A stretch of 64,000 bases of DNA from Mordavella massiliensis. GTDB taxonomy: Bacteria; Bacillota; Clostridia; Lachnospirales; Lachnospiraceae. The position numbers and the translations under genes were made by a program. Positions 34,690 through 42,877 of this stretch are shown here, piece by piece. The first letter of the stretch is position 1, and every line of letters begins with the position of its first letter. Location of the stretch: the NCBI RefSeq assembly GCF_016901695.1, contig NZ_JACJKS010000002.1:1-64000 (forward strand). The letters are read 5' to 3'. The notes beneath the pieces were generated by a model. That model had not been told where the DNA came from. It did no database searches and saw nothing but the letters and a program-made list of their open reading frames with translations.

Positions 34690-35232
34690 ATGAATCTGCC
34701 AAACAAACTGACTGTACTTCGCGTGATCATGGTGCCGTTTTTCGTGTTCTTCATGCTCACGGACTTTGCGGGTGAGGCGGGCAAATGGATCGCCCTCATC
34801 CTGTTCTGCCTTGCCAGCCTGACGGACATGCTGGACGGCAAGATCGCCAGGGCCAGGAACCTGGTGACAAACTTTGGGAAATTTATGGATCCGCTGGCGG
34901 ACAAGCTGCTTGTCTGCTCCGCCATGATCTGCCTCATCCCGCTTGGCAAACTTCCGGCCTGGGTGGTCATCGTCATCATCGCCAGGGAGTTCATCATCAG
35001 CGGTTTCCGCCTTGTGGCCGCGGACAGCGGCATCGTCATCGCTGCCAGCTACTGGGGGAAATTCAAGACGGTGTCCCAGATGCTCATGGTGATCGTGCTG
35101 ATCGCGGATCTGGGCGGCGTGTTTGACACGATCGGCACAGCGCTCATCTGGATCTCCCTGATCCTCACTGTTGTGTCGCTGATCGATTATATCGCCAAGA
35201 ATGTGCAGGTGCTGACAAAGGGAGGAATGTAG
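34690..35232 (+). CDS. pgsA: CDP-diacylglycerol--glycerol-3-phosphate 3-phosphatidyltransferase
   Basis: Makes phosphatidylglycerophosphate, the committed step to phosphatidylglycerol, in the membrane. The 180-residue protein has about five hydrophobic helices and the CDP-alcohol phosphotransferase signature D-G-x2-A-R-x8-G-x3-D-x3-D (from DMLDGKIARA to DPLAD, about residues 48-74). It sits between rimO and cinA with gaps of one base, so it is in one operon with both. Confidence 0.95.
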   Translation: MNLPNKLTVLRVIMVPFFVFFMLTDFAGEAGKWIALILFCLASLTDMLDGKIARARNLVTNFGKFMDPLADKLLVCSAMICLIPLGKLPAWVVIVIIAREFIISGFRLVAADSGIVIAASYWGKFKTVSQMLMVIVLIADLGGVFDTIGTALIWISLILTVVSLIDYIAKNVQVLTKGGM

Positions 35233-35233
35233 G

Positions 35234-36499
35234 ATGACAGTGGAGCTGATTTCCGTCGGCACGGAGATCCTTCTCGGGAATATCGTGAATACAAATGCCG
35301 CTTACCTGGCTGAGAAGATCGCGCTTCTCGGACTGTCCTGCTACCACCAGAGCGCGGTGGGGGACAACGAGGAGAGGCTGGAGGACGCCATACGCCTTGC
35401 CCTTTCCAGGTCTGACATCGTGATCTTAAGCGGCGGGCTGGGCCCCACGAAAGACGACCTCACAAAGGAAGTGACGGCGAAGGTGTTCGGCCGGCAGCTT
35501 CGCGAGGATGCACGCTCCAGGGAGAGGATCCAGGCCTACTTTGACAGGAGGCGGGCCCAGGGCGCGCAGATCACGGCCAACAACTGGAAGCAGGCCCTGG
35601 TGCCGGAGGGGGCCATCGTGGTGGACAACCACAACGGCACGGCCCCGGGCATCATCCTGGAGGACCGGGAGAGCAGGAAGACGGCGATCCTCCTGCCGGG
35701 GCCGCCCAATGAGATAAAGCCCATGTTTGAGCGGGATATCGCGCCCTACCTGAACCGGCTGCAGCCGGAGGGGATCTACTCCCGGATGGTGAAAGTCTGC
35801 ACCATCGGGGAGAGCCAGGCGGAGACCATGGTGGCGGATCTGATGGACGCCCAGACGAACCCGACCCTTGCTCCCTACGCAAAGACGGGCGAGGTGCACT
35901 TCCGTGTGACGGCCAAGGCGGCGGATGAGGAGACGGCGCAGCGGCTCATGCAGCCTATGCTGGACGAACTGAAGGACCGCTTCGGCGACTATATCTACAC
36001 GATGGAAGAGGACGTGACCCTGGAGGAGGCGGTGGTGGGGCTCCTGAAAGAGAGGCACATGACCGTGACCACGGCTGAGTCCTGCACAGGCGGCCTGCTG
36101 GCCGGCCGGATCATGAACGTGCCCGGCGCATCCGCCGTGTACCGGGAAGGCTACATCACCTATGCCAACGAGGCGAAGGAGAAGCTTCTCGGCGTCAGCC
36201 ACGAGACGCTGCGCACCGTGGGGGCGGTGAGCCCTGAGACCGCAGAGCAGATGGCGGCAGGCGCAGCCAGACAGGCGGGCGCGGACGCGGCCCTCGCCGT
36301 GACAGGCATCGCAGGGCCGGACGGGGGGACAAAGGAGAAGCCGGTGGGGCTTGTGTACATCGGCTGCTGCGTCAATGGAAAGATGCGCGTGGAGGAGTTC
36401 CGCTTTACAGGCAACCGCAGCAAGAACAGGGATTACGCGGTCGTGCGGGCCCTGACCCTCCTGCGGGAGGAACTGCTCCGCGCCGGAGATAAACAGTAG
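35234..36499 (+). CDS. cinA: CinA: competence/damage-inducible protein, NMN deamidase
   Basis: The 421-residue protein has an N-terminal MoaB-like domain (GTEILLGNIVNTN, SGGLGPTKDD, LLPGPPNE) with ADP-ribose pyrophosphatase-type activity in relatives, and a C-terminal CinA domain (TTAESCTGGLLAGR, VTGIAGPDGG) with nicotinamide mononucleotide deamidase activity, so it likely serves NAD recycling. Both are complete. It overlaps nothing but begins one base after pgsA. recA is not adjacent here, unlike in some Firmicutes. Confidence 0.95.
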   Translation: MTVELISVGTEILLGNIVNTNAAYLAEKIALLGLSCYHQSAVGDNEERLEDAIRLALSRSDIVILSGGLGPTKDDLTKEVTAKVFGRQLREDARSRERIQAYFDRRRAQGAQITANNWKQALVPEGAIVVDNHNGTAPGIILEDRESRKTAILLPGPPNEIKPMFERDIAPYLNRLQPEGIYSRMVKVCTIGESQAETMVADLMDAQTNPTLAPYAKTGEVHFRVTAKAADEETAQRLMQPMLDELKDRFGDYIYTMEEDVTLEEAVVGLLKERHMTVTTAESCTGGLLAGRIMNVPGASAVYREGYITYANEAKEKLLGVSHETLRTVGAVSPETAEQMAAGAARQAGADAALAVTGIAGPDGGTKEKPVGLVYIGCCVNGKMRVEEFRFTGNRSKNRDYAVVRALTLLREELLRAGDKQ

Positions 36500-36514
36500 A
36501 AGGAGGAAAAGCCT

Positions 36515-37972
36515 ATGATCATCCGCAGGCTTGACAGACAGGAGATACTGGATGCCCTGCATCTTGTGTGGGAAGTGTTCGCCCAGGATGTGGCGCCTTT
36601 TTACACGCCCCAGGGCGTGGCCTCGTTCCAGGATTTTATCCGGTATCCCAGTATAGAACAGAAGATACAGACAGAGGGGCTTGCCATGTTCGGCGCTTAC
36701 GAGGGGATGGAGCTGCGCGGCGCGGGCGCCGTTCTTCCCACAGGGCATATCGCCCTCCTCTTTGTGAGAAGACAGTACCAGCACCAGGGCATCGGAAAAG
36801 CGCTTTTTACAGAGATGTGCGGGTTTGCCGGCCAGGTGTTCCGGGTGCAGCAGGTGACAGTGAACGCGGCCCCGGGCGCTGTGAACGCATTCCGGCATAT
36901 GGGGATGTATGACGCGGCTCCCGAGCAGAGCAGCGGCGGCATGCGCTACACGCCCATGGGGATGTGGGTGAGCGCCGCCCCGGCCCGGAGAAAGAAGAAG
37001 GGACTCTTCCTTGCAGCCGGGATTGGCGCGGCCTGCATTGCCCTTCTCATTGTGGCCTCCGCCGCCCTCATGCGGGAGACGAAGTACGCAGCCGAGAACG
37101 GCAGCGGTTCCGGCTCCTTCTCTGTGCCGGGGGAGGACGGTCCTTCCGCCTGGGACTGGTATGATGAGTATTACGATGATTTCTACGGGGACACGGATCC
37201 CGGGGAGGACGGCTTAACGGACAGCCAGGAGAGCGGCATAGACGCCATCGACGCGCATGTGGATCCGGACTGCGGCTACCAGGTCACGGAGAGCGATTAC
37301 ACGTATACAGCCGAGAACACCACGAGCGCGGCGATCCAGTTTGAAGTGTACTACCCGCAGGTGGAGGGCCTCGATGAAAAGGTGCAGGAGAAAGTGAACA
37401 CGGCGCTCCAGGACTGCGCCCTCGCCACAGTGGACAAGCTCTATCTGGAGCCCTCCGACGAGATGAAGGAGAAGGTGCTCGGGGAGGAGAACCCGGTGCT
37501 GGCCAGCTTTGTGGAGTACAAAGTGACGTACCAGAGCCCCTCCCTCTTAAGCGTGGTGTTCCAGGATTACAGCTATGAGGGGAGCGCCGGAGATGTCTAT
37601 ACGTCACTCAGGTGCTGCAACGTCAACCTGGAGGACGGCACCGTCTATCAGGTGAAGGATATCGCCTCCCTGGACGATGCGTTCATCAGCCTCTGGGCGC
37701 AGGAGATGCGGGATGAGGCGGAGGACAGCGCCCTTCTCGCGGAGCTTGGCGAGGAGGATATGAAGGCTGTGCTCGGCGGGGATACAAAGGACGGCGTCTA
37801 CGACGCGCAGTTCTTTGCAGATGCGGACGGAGTGGAGATCGGCCTCTCCTTCCGGTATCCGGCTGACAGCCCGGACAACCGGGGATACGCCTGGGTGACA
37901 GCGCCCTTTGACTATGACGAGACGGGTTCCTTCTCCACGGACAGTACGTTCTGGTCCGCCCTCGGGCGCTAG
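36515..37972 (+). CDS. GNAT acetyltransferase fused through a membrane helix to a DUF3298-like domain
   Basis: A 485-residue protein with an unusual order. Residues 1-150 form a GNAT fold with the acetyl-CoA loop RRQYQHQGIGKALF near residue 95. After an RRKKKG stop-transfer-like patch a single membrane helix spans about residues 165-187. A low-complexity acidic Gly/Ser/Asp linker follows (about 195-245). The rest resembles the DUF3298/DUF4163 (RsiV-like) extracytoplasmic domain, with the VYYPQVEGL and FQDYSYEGSAG segments. A cytoplasmic enzyme joined to an outside domain suggests sensing or anchoring. It follows cinA by 15 bases. The function is unknown. Confidence 0.75.
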   Translation: MIIRRLDRQEILDALHLVWEVFAQDVAPFYTPQGVASFQDFIRYPSIEQKIQTEGLAMFGAYEGMELRGAGAVLPTGHIALLFVRRQYQHQGIGKALFTEMCGFAGQVFRVQQVTVNAAPGAVNAFRHMGMYDAAPEQSSGGMRYTPMGMWVSAAPARRKKKGLFLAAGIGAACIALLIVASAALMRETKYAAENGSGSGSFSVPGEDGPSAWDWYDEYYDDFYGDTDPGEDGLTDSQESGIDAIDAHVDPDCGYQVTESDYTYTAENTTSAAIQFEVYYPQVEGLDEKVQEKVNTALQDCALATVDKLYLEPSDEMKEKVLGEENPVLASFVEYKVTYQSPSLLSVVFQDYSYEGSAGDVYTSLRCCNVNLEDGTVYQVKDIASLDDAFISLWAQEMRDEAEDSALLAELGEEDMKAVLGGDTKDGVYDAQFFADADGVEIGLSFRYPADSPDNRGYAWVTAPFDYDETGSFSTDSTFWSALGR

Positions 37973-37998
37973 GGGACGGACTGTTAAAACATCCGTAA

Positions 37999-38016
37999 AA
38001 TTGGCGAAAGCCAATT
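37999..38016 (+). promoter_or_regulatory. GNRA-tetraloop hairpin upstream of the NifU-like gene
   Basis: Perfect 7-bp stem AATTGGC / GCCAATT with a GAAA loop. It lies in the 164-base space before the NifU-like gene, which otherwise is AT-rich and shows no clear sigma-A promoter by eye apart from a TTGACG at 38015. A second weak stem, CACGC/GCGTG, precedes the ribosome site. Confidence 0.5.
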
Positions 38017-38136
38017 GACGAATGTCAAAAATTGTGCGAAAATATTTTCAGGTATGGGTTAAATATATAACGACCCCTGCAAAAAAAGCCACGCATGCAG
38101 CCAAGGGCGTGCGCGTATATCGAAAGGAGTTTTAAA

Positions 38137-38829
38137 ATGATTTATTCACATGAAGTAGAAATGATGTGTCCGGTAGCTCAGGGTGCAAATCACGGACCGG
38201 CTCCGATCCCGGAGGAGGCGAAATGGGTACAGGCAAAAGAGATCAAGGACATCTCCGGATTCACACACGGCGTAGGCTGGTGCGCACCGCAGCAGGGCGC
38301 CTGCAAGCTGACGCTGAACGTCAAGGACGGTGTGATCCAGGAAGCGCTCGTTGAGACGCTCGGATGTTCCGGCATGACCCACTCTGCAGCCATGGCTTCC
38401 GAGATCCTTCCCGGCAAGACGATCCTTGAGGCCCTGAACACAGACCTTGTCTGTGACGCCATCAACACAGCCATGAGAGAGCTGTTCCTCCAGATCGTCT
38501 ACGGAAGAACACAGAGCGCGTTCTCTGAGGACGGACTTGCTGTCGGAGCAGGACTGGAAGACCTCGGAAAAGGACTCCGTTCCCAGGTCGGCACCATGTA
38601 TGGTACATTAGCCAAAGGCCCCCGTTACCTTGAGATGGCCGAGGGTTATGTGACAGGTATCGCGCTGGATGACAAGGATGAGATCATCGGATACCAGTTC
38701 GTAAACCTTGGAAAGATGACAGACTTCATCAAAAACGGCGACACACCGAACGACGCGTGGGAGAAGGCGAAAGGACAGTACGGCCGTGTGGCTGACGCTG
38801 CCAAGATCATTGATCCCCGCAAGGAGTAA
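38137..38829 (+). CDS. NifU/IscU-like iron-sulfur scaffold protein
   Basis: A 230-residue protein with an IscU-like fold region. Candidate ligands are Cys in GWCAPQQGACKL, TLGCSGMTHS and DLVCDAIN, which echo the three scaffold cysteines of IscU, although spacing differs. It is longer than typical IscU (about 130 residues) by a C-terminal extension. The start is taken at 38137 after AAAGGAG; an upstream frame from 38095 lacks a ribosome site. Codon choice (GGA, GCA, ACA, GTT, more than neighbours) suggests high expression. It is followed 49 bases later by a GGGtGRT-family gene, a pairing seen in other clostridia as I recall. Confidence 0.78.
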   Translation: MIYSHEVEMMCPVAQGANHGPAPIPEEAKWVQAKEIKDISGFTHGVGWCAPQQGACKLTLNVKDGVIQEALVETLGCSGMTHSAAMASEILPGKTILEALNTDLVCDAINTAMRELFLQIVYGRTQSAFSEDGLAVGAGLEDLGKGLRSQVGTMYGTLAKGPRYLEMAEGYVTGIALDDKDEIIGYQFVNLGKMTDFIKNGDTPNDAWEKAKGQYGRVADAAKIIDPRKE

Positions 38830-38878
38830 ACCGCAGGTTATCAGAGAGAATAAGGTAATAATTCAGGAGGATACATAA

Positions 38879-39889
38879 ATGGCTTTATTTGAATCATATG
38901 AAAGAAGAATTGATAAAATCAATGAAGTGTTAAACAGCTACGGCATCGCTTCCCTGGAAGAGGCGGAGAAGATCACAAAGGACGCCGGACTGGACGTGTA
39001 CAACCAGATCAAGGGCATCCAGCCGATCTGCTTTGAGAACGCATGCTGGGCCTACATCACAGGCGCAGCCATCGCCATCAAGAAGGGATGCGAGACAGCT
39101 GCCGACGCAGCGGCCGCTATCGGCGAGGGCCTGCAGGCTTTCTGTATTCCGGGATCCGTCGCAGACCAGAGAAAGGTAGGCCTCGGACACGGCAACCTTG
39201 GCAAGATGCTCCTGGAGGAGACGACAGACTGCTTCTGCTTCCTGGCCGGACACGAGTCCTTCGCAGCGGCAGAGGGCGCCATCGGTATCGCTGAGAAGGC
39301 GAACAAAGTCCGCAAGAAACCTCTCCGTGTCATCCTGAACGGACTTGGAAAAGACGCTGCCAAGATCATCTCCAGGATCAACGGATTCACATACGTGCAG
39401 ACAGAGTACGACTACTTCACAGGCGAGCTGAAGGAAGTGCAGAGGATCGCTTACTCTGACGGACTGCGCTCCAAGGTAAACTGCTACGGCGCCAACGATG
39501 TGCGCGAGGGCGTTGCCATCATGTGGAAAGAGGGCGTGGATGTGTCCATCACAGGTAACTCCACGAACCCGACCCGCTTCCAGCACCCGGTTGCAGGCAC
39601 ATACAAGAAGGAGTGCGTAGAGGCAGGGAAGAAGTACTTCTCCGTGGCATCCGGCGGCGGTACGGGACGTACGCTTCACCCGGACAACATGGCTGCAGGA
39701 CCGGCTTCCTACGGCATGACAGACACCATGGGACGCATGCATTCTGACGCACAGTTTGCAGGATCCTCCTCCGTGCCGGCTCATGTAGAGATGATGGGCC
39801 TGATCGGCGCAGGAAACAACCCGATGGTCGGCATGACAGTTGCTGTTGCCGTTTCCATCGAGGAGGCAAAGAAAGCTGGAAAATTCTAA
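38879..39889 (+). CDS. GGGtGRT family protein, function unknown
   Basis: A 336-residue cytoplasmic protein named after its conserved motif, seen here as SGGGTGRTLHPDN (about residues 261-273). Other conserved-looking parts are SIPGSVADQRKVGLGHGNLG-like segments near residues 95-110 and CFLAGHESFAAAEGA. There is no membrane helix. Sequence use of GAC, AAG, GGA, GCA and ACA codons points to strong expression, like its partner. An AGGAGG site precedes the ATG. The pairing with a NifU-like scaffold suggests a shared metal or cofactor process, but no activity is established to my knowledge. Confidence 0.85.
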   Translation: MALFESYERRIDKINEVLNSYGIASLEEAEKITKDAGLDVYNQIKGIQPICFENACWAYITGAAIAIKKGCETAADAAAAIGEGLQAFCIPGSVADQRKVGLGHGNLGKMLLEETTDCFCFLAGHESFAAAEGAIGIAEKANKVRKKPLRVILNGLGKDAAKIISRINGFTYVQTEYDYFTGELKEVQRIAYSDGLRSKVNCYGANDVREGVAIMWKEGVDVSITGNSTNPTRFQHPVAGTYKKECVEAGKKYFSVASGGGTGRTLHPDNMAAGPASYGMTDTMGRMHSDAQFAGSSSVPAHVEMMGLIGAGNNPMVGMTVAVAVSIEEAKKAGKF

Positions 39890-39903
39890 GAGATCACAGA
39901 ATA

Positions 39904-39933
39904 AAAAAGGGGCTGAAAACAGCCCCTTTTTCT
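39904..39933 (+). terminator. Terminator after the GGGtGRT gene
   Basis: Perfect 12-bp stem AAAAAGGGGCTG / CAGCCCCTTTTT with an AAAA loop. Confidence 0.92.
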
Positions 39934-39984
39934 GTTATAGTATTGGTAAGGCAGTATAGTCCTGAAACTAAAGGAGGGGTAAAG

Positions 39985-40806
39985 ATGGCAAAATTCTGTA
40001 CAAAATGTGGAAGAAGACTTGAGGAAGGGGAAGTGTGCAACTGCCAGGGCCAGGCGCAGGGTGCGGGCCAGGCGCAGAACACGGCACAGGCGCAGCCGCA
40101 GTACCAGTATCAGTACCAGGGACAGCAGGCAGCGAAGGTGCAGATCGATACGGAGCAGATGAAGCAGATGGGTGCGCAGGCTGTGGCGGGGGCCCAGAAC
40201 ATGTTCCTCCGGATCGTGCCGGTCCTGAAGCGCCCGGTCACGGAGACGCGTAAGATCGCGTCGGAGCATTCGCCGCTTGTCGGTCTGGAGTTCATGGGAC
40301 TCAAGGCGCTGGTGGTCCTGATCATCGTTCTTGTGGCAGCTGCCAGGCTGTCCGACGCCATGGGCGGGCTGATCGAGATGCCCTATTTCAAACTGATCCT
40401 TCTGGCGCTGCTCCTCACGCTGGCAATGGATGTGCTGGAGGCATTCCTTCTGAAGTCCTTTGCGGGCATGTTCGGCGGGAGCACCGATATAAACGCCATG
40501 TTTTCCGTGGTGGGAAGCCGCGCGCTGTATGACGGGATCATCGCGGCGGCAGCCGGGATCCTGGCGCTCATATTCCCCAAAGGGATGGTGTTCGTTGTGC
40601 TGATCGGCGGCGTGATCCTGCCGTATGTGGAGTATGGCGCTTTCCGCGCGGTCGTACCCGGGGATGAGGACAGGAGGGTGTATGCCTTTTTCCTTGTCAA
40701 GGCGATCGTGACGGTCGTGATGTATCTGATCTTCTACGCGCTCGGCCAGAGTGTGCTTTCGGTGCTGACCGGAAGCCTGATGAGTTCGTTTGGTTCGCTG
40801 ATGTAG
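39985..40806 (+). CDS. Zinc-ribbon membrane protein with YIP1-like domain
   Basis: A 273-residue protein. It opens with a short zinc ribbon (FCTKCGRRLEEGEVCNC), then a Gln/Ala/Tyr-rich linker (about residues 27-52), then a membrane domain of about five hydrophobic helices (about 105-270) resembling YIP1-family proteins. The start is at 39985 after AAGGAGGGG. It begins an apparent three-gene unit with the two following surface proteins. The role is unknown; similar zinc-ribbon membrane proteins are often cell-envelope stress related, which is only inference here. Confidence 0.7.
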   Translation: MAKFCTKCGRRLEEGEVCNCQGQAQGAGQAQNTAQAQPQYQYQYQGQQAAKVQIDTEQMKQMGAQAVAGAQNMFLRIVPVLKRPVTETRKIASEHSPLVGLEFMGLKALVVLIIVLVAAARLSDAMGGLIEMPYFKLILLALLLTLAMDVLEAFLLKSFAGMFGGSTDINAMFSVVGSRALYDGIIAAAAGILALIFPKGMVFVVLIGGVILPYVEYGAFRAVVPGDEDRRVYAFFLVKAIVTVVMYLIFYALGQSVLSVLTGSLMSSFGSLM

Positions 40807-40821
40807 AGGGAGGAAGATACG

Positions 40822-41403
40822 ATGGAGAAAGAAAAGAGCAAAAACGGGAACAAAAAGACAGCGCTCATCCTTGCCGGAGTTGTGGATGTCCTGATCTTTG
40901 CAGCGCTTCTTCTTGTGCTTCTGATGCCGCAGACATCCGCAAAGTCAGTCAGCCCGGATCTGGATCCGGATTTCCAGGCCAATGCGGACAGTTACGGCAT
41001 GGAGGAGTACGGCATCGAGTATGTATCGGATGCCACGATCAGCTACAGCGGCGGGAGCGTGACGGCAGATAAGGCGCAGGGGGACGAGGCGGCTTCCCAG
41101 ACAGGCGCGGACAGCGACGGGATGATCTTCCCGGACAGCGATACGCAGAAGATCACAGAGGCGCAGATGAAAGAGACGCTCACGGACAGTGAGACGACCC
41201 GTCTGGCCATCAATGAGATTTATGCCCGCCACGGGTACGAATTTACGGATCCGGAGTACAGCGATTACTACAACCAGTTTGACTGGTACAAAAATACAGA
41301 AAAAGAGTCGGATATGGACAAGGTGAATGCGATGTTCTCCGCTGTGGAGCAGGAGAACGTGGATGCGCTGCAGGCGTACGCGGATGCCAACGGCTGGTCT
41401 TAG
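40822..41403 (+). CDS. Membrane-anchored YARHG-domain protein
   Basis: A 193-residue protein with a short cytoplasmic N-terminus, one hydrophobic helix (about residues 14-34) and an outside part. The C-terminal half has a YARHG domain, with the motif itself at INEIYARHGYEF (about residues 133-144) and the following FDWYKN. There is no lipobox Cys, so it is anchored by the helix. The YARHG domain is extracellular and of unknown function. It begins 15 bases after the zinc-ribbon/YIP1 gene and precedes the TcaA-like gene by 12 bases. Confidence 0.78.
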   Translation: MEKEKSKNGNKKTALILAGVVDVLIFAALLLVLLMPQTSAKSVSPDLDPDFQANADSYGMEEYGIEYVSDATISYSGGSVTADKAQGDEAASQTGADSDGMIFPDSDTQKITEAQMKETLTDSETTRLAINEIYARHGYEFTDPEYSDYYNQFDWYKNTEKESDMDKVNAMFSAVEQENVDALQAYADANGWS

Positions 41404-41415
41404 GGAGGTGGAGTT

Positions 41416-42762
41416 ATGTTTTGCCCGAATTGCGGATCAAAAGTAAATGATGACGACCTGTTCTGCGGTGAGTGCGGTACGCCCCTTGCAGAGTACAGAG
41501 AAGATGTGGATGTAAAGACGGACGGCCCGGAGACAGAGCAGGGGACAGAGCCGGAGACAGAGCCGGACCAGATGCAGGCGGAAGAAACCTCTGCCGGGGA
41601 CATTCCGGCCGGGGAACCGGCGGCGCAGGGAGCCCCGGCAGGGGAACCACTGATGCAGGGCGCCCCGGCGGAGGGATCGTATGTACGGCAGAAAAAGCCG
41701 CTCTCCAGACAGGCCACGGCCCTGCTCATAGAGGCACTGGCAGGGGCAGCGCTTCTGGCGGGCCTTGTGTTTGCCCTGAACGCGAAGTTCTCGCCGGAGA
41801 AGGTGGCGCTTCGCTACTGGGAGGCTGTGATGGACTGCGAATGGGGCGAGGCGGCGTCCTACTGCTCCTTCCCGGATGATGCGATGCTCACGGATCAGAC
41901 CTACGCAGACGCCCACGCGCTGCAGACGGAGAAGACAGACTACCATGCCGCCGGGATCACAGAGCAGATGATGCAGCAGGAGGGCGATATGCGCACATAC
42001 ACGGTAGAGTACCTGCTGCCCGGAAGCACGGATAAAAGTTATGACCAGATCCAGCTTGTAAAGGACGGAAATAAATTCCTGTTCTGGTCAGACTGGAAGG
42101 TGGTTCCCGGAGACAGCCTGGCCCAGAATTATGTGATCACCGCGCCCACCGGAGCGACGGTGACACTGAACGGCAAAGAAGCTGCTAAAGAGAACGTGAC
42201 AGAGGACGAGTATGGCCAGACGATCACATTTCCCTATCTGTTCGCCGGAACCTACCAGCTGGAAGTGACAGCCGAGGGGATGGATCCCTACAGGGAGCTT
42301 CTGAATGTCATGTCCGGGAGCGGATCCACGACAAGCGTCACCCTTGTGCCGTCAAAAGAGGCCAGGGAGGAAGTGGCACAGCAGTATGCGGATGATCTGA
42401 AGACAGTCCTCGACAAAGCCGCGGCCGGCGCGCCTTTCAGCGAGGTGGAGGACGTGTTCAGCAGCCAGGCAGTCTCGGACAACTACACAGAGAATGCCTA
42501 TGAAAAACTGTGCGACGTGTTCGCAGAAGGCGAGATCGTCAGCTATACCATCTCAGATATCGAAGTGACTGTGCAGGACGGGCTCGTCTACACAGACACG
42601 GTCAGCCTGGATGTGGAGATGCAGTACGAGAAGACGTATCAGTCATTCTGGACCAACAGGCAGGAAACGTCAGACTGGACACTCTACGAGTATGTCTCCT
42701 ACATAAATGAGGACGGCGAGTGGAAGCTGAACGATATTCCCATCTATTCCTATGAACTCTGA
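41416..42762 (+). CDS. Zinc-ribbon, single-pass TcaA-like surface protein
   Basis: A 448-residue protein. Residues 1-25 form a zinc ribbon (CPNCGSK...CGECG). A repetitive acidic Pro/Glu/Ala linker with GTEPETEPD and tandem PAGEP-like pieces follows (about 30-95), then one membrane helix (about 105-122). The outside part resembles TcaA/YvbJ-type domains: FSPEKVALRYWEAVMDCEW, then a PEGA-like beta domain with TAPTGATVTLNGKE, and a C-terminal NTF2-like unit ending in WKLNDIPIYSY. Proteins of this shape act at the cell envelope in S. aureus. The exact role here is unknown. Confidence 0.75.
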   Translation: MFCPNCGSKVNDDDLFCGECGTPLAEYREDVDVKTDGPETEQGTEPETEPDQMQAEETSAGDIPAGEPAAQGAPAGEPLMQGAPAEGSYVRQKKPLSRQATALLIEALAGAALLAGLVFALNAKFSPEKVALRYWEAVMDCEWGEAASYCSFPDDAMLTDQTYADAHALQTEKTDYHAAGITEQMMQQEGDMRTYTVEYLLPGSTDKSYDQIQLVKDGNKFLFWSDWKVVPGDSLAQNYVITAPTGATVTLNGKEAAKENVTEDEYGQTITFPYLFAGTYQLEVTAEGMDPYRELLNVMSGSGSTTSVTLVPSKEAREEVAQQYADDLKTVLDKAAAGAPFSEVEDVFSSQAVSDNYTENAYEKLCDVFAEGEIVSYTISDIEVTVQDGLVYTDTVSLDVEMQYEKTYQSFWTNRQETSDWTLYEYVSYINEDGEWKLNDIPIYSYEL

Positions 42763-42792
42763 TTTTTATACTTCTCCGGCGGGGGTCAGCAC

Positions 42793-42821
42793 TTGCCTTG
42801 CGCGGAAACCAATGTTACAAT
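42793..42821 (+). promoter_or_regulatory. Candidate promoter of ytvI
   Basis: -35 TTGCCT at 42793-42798, 17-base spacer, -10 TACAAT at 42816-42821. Confidence 0.6.
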
Positions 42822-42877
42822 AAAGACTGCGGGAAAGACAGAGCGCGATGCAGCGCGTCTTTCCCGGCGGAGGAGTT

